From positions 1 to 8,155 of the forward strand of contig JAEVZM010000081.1 of NCBI GenBank assembly GCA_023392225.1: a DNA stretch of 8,155 nucleotides, given 5' to 3'. A program made the translations under genes and the position numbers. Shown piece after piece: positions 5,848 to 8,155 of this stretch. The notes under the pieces are model-generated. The model was not told the origin of the DNA. It did no database searches and saw only the letters and a list, made by a program, of their open reading frames with translations. Origin of the DNA: Pseudomonadota bacterium. GTDB taxonomy: Bacteria > Pseudomonadota > Alphaproteobacteria > Rhizobiales > Kaistiaceae. Every line of letters begins with the position of its first letter. The first letter of the stretch is position 1.

Positions 5848-7410
5848 TCATGCCGTGATCCCCGCCCCGCGCCGCTCGCGGCCCTCGTTGAGCGCGAGCT
5901 TGTCGCGCCGCCGCTGGACCGAAGACGGGATGCGCATCGCCTCCCGGTACTTGGCCACCGTGCGCCGCGCGATGTCGATGCCGGAATCGCGCAACACCTT
6001 GACGATGGTGTCGTCGGAGAGGACGGCATCGGCACTCTCCTCGTCGATCAGCCGCTTGATGCGGTGGCGCACCGCCTCGGCCGAATGGGCGTCGCCGCCG
6101 CCGGCCGAAGGGATCGCCGCTGTGAAGAAGTACTTCATCTCGAAGATGCCGCGGTTGGTCGCCATGTACTTGTTCGAGGTGACCCGCGACACCGTCGATT
6201 CGTGCATGCCGATCGCCTCGGCGACCGTCTTGAGGTTGAGCGGGCGCAGGTGCTGGACCCCCTCGGCGAGGAAGCCGTCCTGCTGGCGGACGATCTCGGT
6301 CGCCACCTTGAGGATGGTCCGGGCGCGCTGGTCGAGGCTCTTCACCAGCCACTTCGCCGTCTGCAGGCAGTCGCTGAGATAGGCCTCGTCCTGGTCGTTC
6401 TTCCGGCCCTTGGTCACCTTGGCATGGTACGTCTGGTTGACCAGCACACGGGGCAGCGTCCCGGTGTTGAGCTCGACATGCCAGCCGCCGTCGGAGGCCG
6501 GCCGCACCAGAACATCCGGGATCACCGGCTGGACGAGGGTCTCGCCGAAGGCGTTGCCCGGCTTGGGGTTGAGCGTGCGGAGCTCGGCGAGCATGTCGGC
6601 GAGGTCCTCGGCATCGACCTCGCACAGCTTGAGCAGCGCCGCATGGTCGCGCCGGGCGACCAGGTCGAGATGCGCCACCAGCGCCGCCATCGCCGGGTCG
6701 TAGCGGTCCCGCTCGCGCAGCTGGATGGCGAGGCACTCGGCAAGGTCGCGGCCGCCGACCCCCGAGGGCTCGAAGCTCTGCAGGAGGGCGAGGGCCGCCT
6801 CGGCCGTGGCGAGCGGGGCGCCGAGGCGCTCGGCGAGCTCCGCAAGGTCCGCCCGGAAATAGCCGGCCTCGTCGATCTCGCTGATGATCGCCTGGCCGAC
6901 GAGGCGCAGCGCCGGATCGGCGGTGGCGACGCCGAGCTGGTCGGCGAGATGGTCGGCCAGCGACTTGGCGTCGGCGACGAAGGCCTCGAGATTGTAGTCG
7001 TCGGAGCTGACCGTCGCCCGGGTCGGGGCGGCCGACCACGATTCGGCCGGCAGCACCGGGGCGGTCTCGGCCGCGGCCCGGCCGTGGTCGTCCTGGTAGA
7101 TGTTGCCGAGGTCGGTATCGAGCTTGGATTCGATCGCCTCGCCGCCCTCGAGGCTGGTCTCGAGCCACTCGGGACCCTCGCCGGCGCTGTGCTCGGCGGC
7201 CGCCTGCGGCTCGATGTCGCCCCGCTCGGGCCCTTCCCCGCCGCCCTCGTCATCGACGCGCTCGAGCAGCGGATTGCGCTCGAGCTCGGCTTCGACATAG
7301 GCGACCAGGTCGAGATTGGAGAGCTGCAGCAGCTTGATCGCCTGCATCAGCTGCGGCGTCATGACCAGCAGCTGGCTCTGGCGGAGTTCTATGCGCGGAG
7401 AAAGCGCCAT
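5848..7410 (-). CDS. rpoN: RNA polymerase sigma-54 factor RpoN
   Basis: A complete 520-residue sigma-54. Region I (1-50) is the Gln/Leu-rich activator-responsive segment (LRQSQLLVMTPQLMQAIKLL). Region II is an acidic, variable linker (about 52-135). Region III contains the core-binding domain (about 136-330) and the helix-turn-helix (about 394-416, with KTVAEAIGMHESTVSRV) that contacts the -12 element. The RpoN box ARRTVAKYRE (481-490) recognises the -24 element and is intact, followed by IPSSVQRRR. Sigma-54 directs nitrogen and other genes and needs AAA+ enhancer-binding proteins. ATG 7410 gives the canonical MALSPR-type start. It has no clear Shine-Dalgarno; a hairpin lies just upstream instead. 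It follows lptB by 75 bp on the same strand and may be partly cotranscribed with it. Confidence 0.97.
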   Translation of the reverse strand: MALSPRIELRQSQLLVMTPQLMQAIKLLQLSNLDLVAYVEAELERNPLLERVDDEGGGEGPERGDIEPQAAAEHSAGEGPEWLETSLEGGEAIESKLDTDLGNIYQDDHGRAAAETAPVLPAESWSAAPTRATVSSDDYNLEAFVADAKSLADHLADQLGVATADPALRLVGQAIISEIDEAGYFRADLAELAERLGAPLATAEAALALLQSFEPSGVGGRDLAECLAIQLRERDRYDPAMAALVAHLDLVARRDHAALLKLCEVDAEDLADMLAELRTLNPKPGNAFGETLVQPVIPDVLVRPASDGGWHVELNTGTLPRVLVNQTYHAKVTKGRKNDQDEAYLSDCLQTAKWLVKSLDQRARTILKVATEIVRQQDGFLAEGVQHLRPLNLKTVAEAIGMHESTVSRVTSNKYMATNRGIFEMKYFFTAAIPSAGGGDAHSAEAVRHRIKRLIDEESADAVLSDDTIVKVLRDSGIDIARRTVAKYREAMRIPSSVQRRRDKLALNEGRERRGAGITA

Positions 7411-7418
7411 GAGCAGAC

Positions 7419-7439
7419 GACCGATCGCCCCGATTGGTC
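7419..7439 (-). promoter_or_regulatory. Hairpin directly upstream of the rpoN start codon
   Basis: Two 9-base arms (7419-7427 and 7431-7439) pair with a single mismatch around a 3-base loop. In the mRNA the structure ends 8 nt before ATG 7410, covering the place where a Shine-Dalgarno would be. It could limit or regulate rpoN translation. As a near-palindrome in DNA it could instead bind a regulator. No ligand or factor can be inferred. Confidence 0.35.
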
Positions 7440-7485
7440 CGAAAATTGCTTGTCGGCATCTTTCGTACCCGAAGCAGCGATGCGA

Positions 7486-8155
7486 TTAAAGGGTAAATTG
7501 CTCACCCAGGTAAAGACGACGCACTTCCGCGCTTTCGACGACCTCGTCGGGCTCGCCCTCGAACAGCACCGTACCAGAATGAATGATGTAGGTACGGTCG
7601 ATCAGGCCCAGCGTCTCGCGGACATTGTGGTCGGTGATGAGCACGCCGATGCCGAGGCTGGTGAGGTGCCGGACCAGGGCCTGGATGTCCCCGACCGCGA
7701 TCGGGTCGACGCCGGTGAACGGCTCGTCGAGCAGCATGAAGGCCGGCCGGCTGGCCAGCGCCCGGGCGATCTCGCAGCGCCGCCGCTCGCCGCCCGAGAG
7801 CGAGATCGCCGCGTTCTTGCGCAGGTGGCTGATGTGGAACTCCTCGAGGAGCGCATCGAGCTGCTCCTCGCGGTTGCGCTTGTCGGGCTCGACCACTTCG
7901 AGCACGGCGCGGATGTTCTGCTCGACCGACAGGCCGCGGAAGATCGAGTTCTCCTGCGGCAGGTAGCCGATGCCGAGGCGGGCGCGCCGATACATCGGCA
8001 GGTGGGTGACGTCGTGGCCGTCGAGCTCGATGGTGCCGTAGTCGGCCTTCACCAGGCCGGTGATCATGTAGAAGATCGGCGTCTTGCCGGCGCCGTTGGC
8101 GCCGAGCAGCCCGACCGCCTCGCCGCGCGCCACGGCCAGGCTCGCGCCGTGGACC
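7486..8155 (-). CDS. lptB: LptB, LPS-export ABC transporter ATPase, 5' end cut by the window edge
   Basis: 222 residues plus the stop are present; about the first 20-25 residues are missing. The cytoplasmic ATPase of LptB2FG powers lipopolysaccharide extraction from the inner membrane. Motifs in order are Walker A GANGAGKT (8080-8103), the Q-loop in GIGYLPQENSIFRGLSVEQN, the ABC signature ISLSGGERRR, Walker B FMLLDEPFTGVDP, and the H-switch ITDHNVRETL. GYLPQE, FRGLSV and LDEPFTGVDPIA are typical of LptB rather than of amino-acid transporter ATPases, and the rpoN neighbour supports this. The reading frame runs unbroken to base 8154, so the ATG at 8133 is internal. One oddity: the residue right after the Walker A threonine is proline (codon 8077-8079), where family members usually have threonine. 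Confidence 0.95.
   Translation of the reverse strand, partial: VHGASLAVARGEAVGLLGANGAGKTPIFYMITGLVKADYGTIELDGHDVTHLPMYRRARLGIGYLPQENSIFRGLSVEQNIRAVLEVVEPDKRNREEQLDALLEEFHISHLRKNAAISLSGGERRRCEIARALASRPAFMLLDEPFTGVDPIAVGDIQALVRHLTSLGIGVLITDHNVRETLGLIDRTYIIHSGTVLFEGEPDEVVESAEVRRLYLGEQFTL

Noticed and set aside
5669..7168. Minus-strand open frame of 499 codons
   Set aside because: It is a shifted frame of rpoN rich in Arg and Pro; the real frame carries all sigma-54 motifs.
8133..8135. Internal methionine-type codon as the start of lptB
   Set aside because: The frame continues unbroken to the window edge with LptB-like residues, and the start would fall almost at the Walker A motif, leaving no room for the first strands of the domain.

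Overview
The window is GC-rich chromosomal DNA (roughly two thirds G+C or more by eye). It most likely comes from an alphaproteobacterium of the Rhodospirillales/Azospirillales kind. The best evidence is the minus-strand series lptB - rpoN - hpf - ptsN, a conserved alphaproteobacterial gene order, and a sugar dehydrogenase that closely resembles my recollection of the Azospirillum brasilense L-arabinose 1-dehydrogenase. No rRNA, tRNA, CRISPR array, insertion sequence or phage gene is visible.

Right half (about 4506-8155, all minus strand): the 3' part of lptB (LPS-export ATPase, cut by the window edge), rpoN (sigma-54, complete), hpf (long-form ribosome hibernation factor, complete) and ptsN (EIIA-Ntr, complete). 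This block is ordinary in content. Its gaps hold some structure: a hairpin where the rpoN ribosome-binding site should be, a good sigma-70-type promoter for hpf bracketed by an 11-bp inverted repeat, and a stem-loop between hpf and ptsN.

Middle (about 2835-4400, minus strand): a Gfo/Idh/MocA-family aldose 1-dehydrogenase (L-arabinose/D-galactose type) followed 14 bp later by a small cytoplasmic molybdopterin oxidoreductase of the sulfite-oxidase-like family. The two are probably cotranscribed.

Left part (1-2831): a plus-strand, secreted alpha/beta hydrolase (lipase-like) ends only 3 bp from the sulfite-oxidase-like gene. A minus-strand FAD/NAD(P) ferredoxin-reductase-type gene is divergent from the hydrolase. 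At the left edge is the N-terminal part of a minus-strand RTX (hemolysin-type calcium-binding) protein with an N-terminal region I do not recognise.

How they may work together: LptB, sigma-54, HPF and EIIA-Ntr are the usual envelope, nitrogen and stress block. The sulfite-oxidase-like protein and the ferredoxin-reductase-like flavoprotein are often neighbours in other genomes (from memory) and may form a cytoplasmic redox pair; here the hydrolase gene lies between them. I see no convincing new multi-gene system. The points most worth a second look are the interrupted redox pair, the regulatory structures in the rpoN and hpf leaders, and the unassigned RTX protein.
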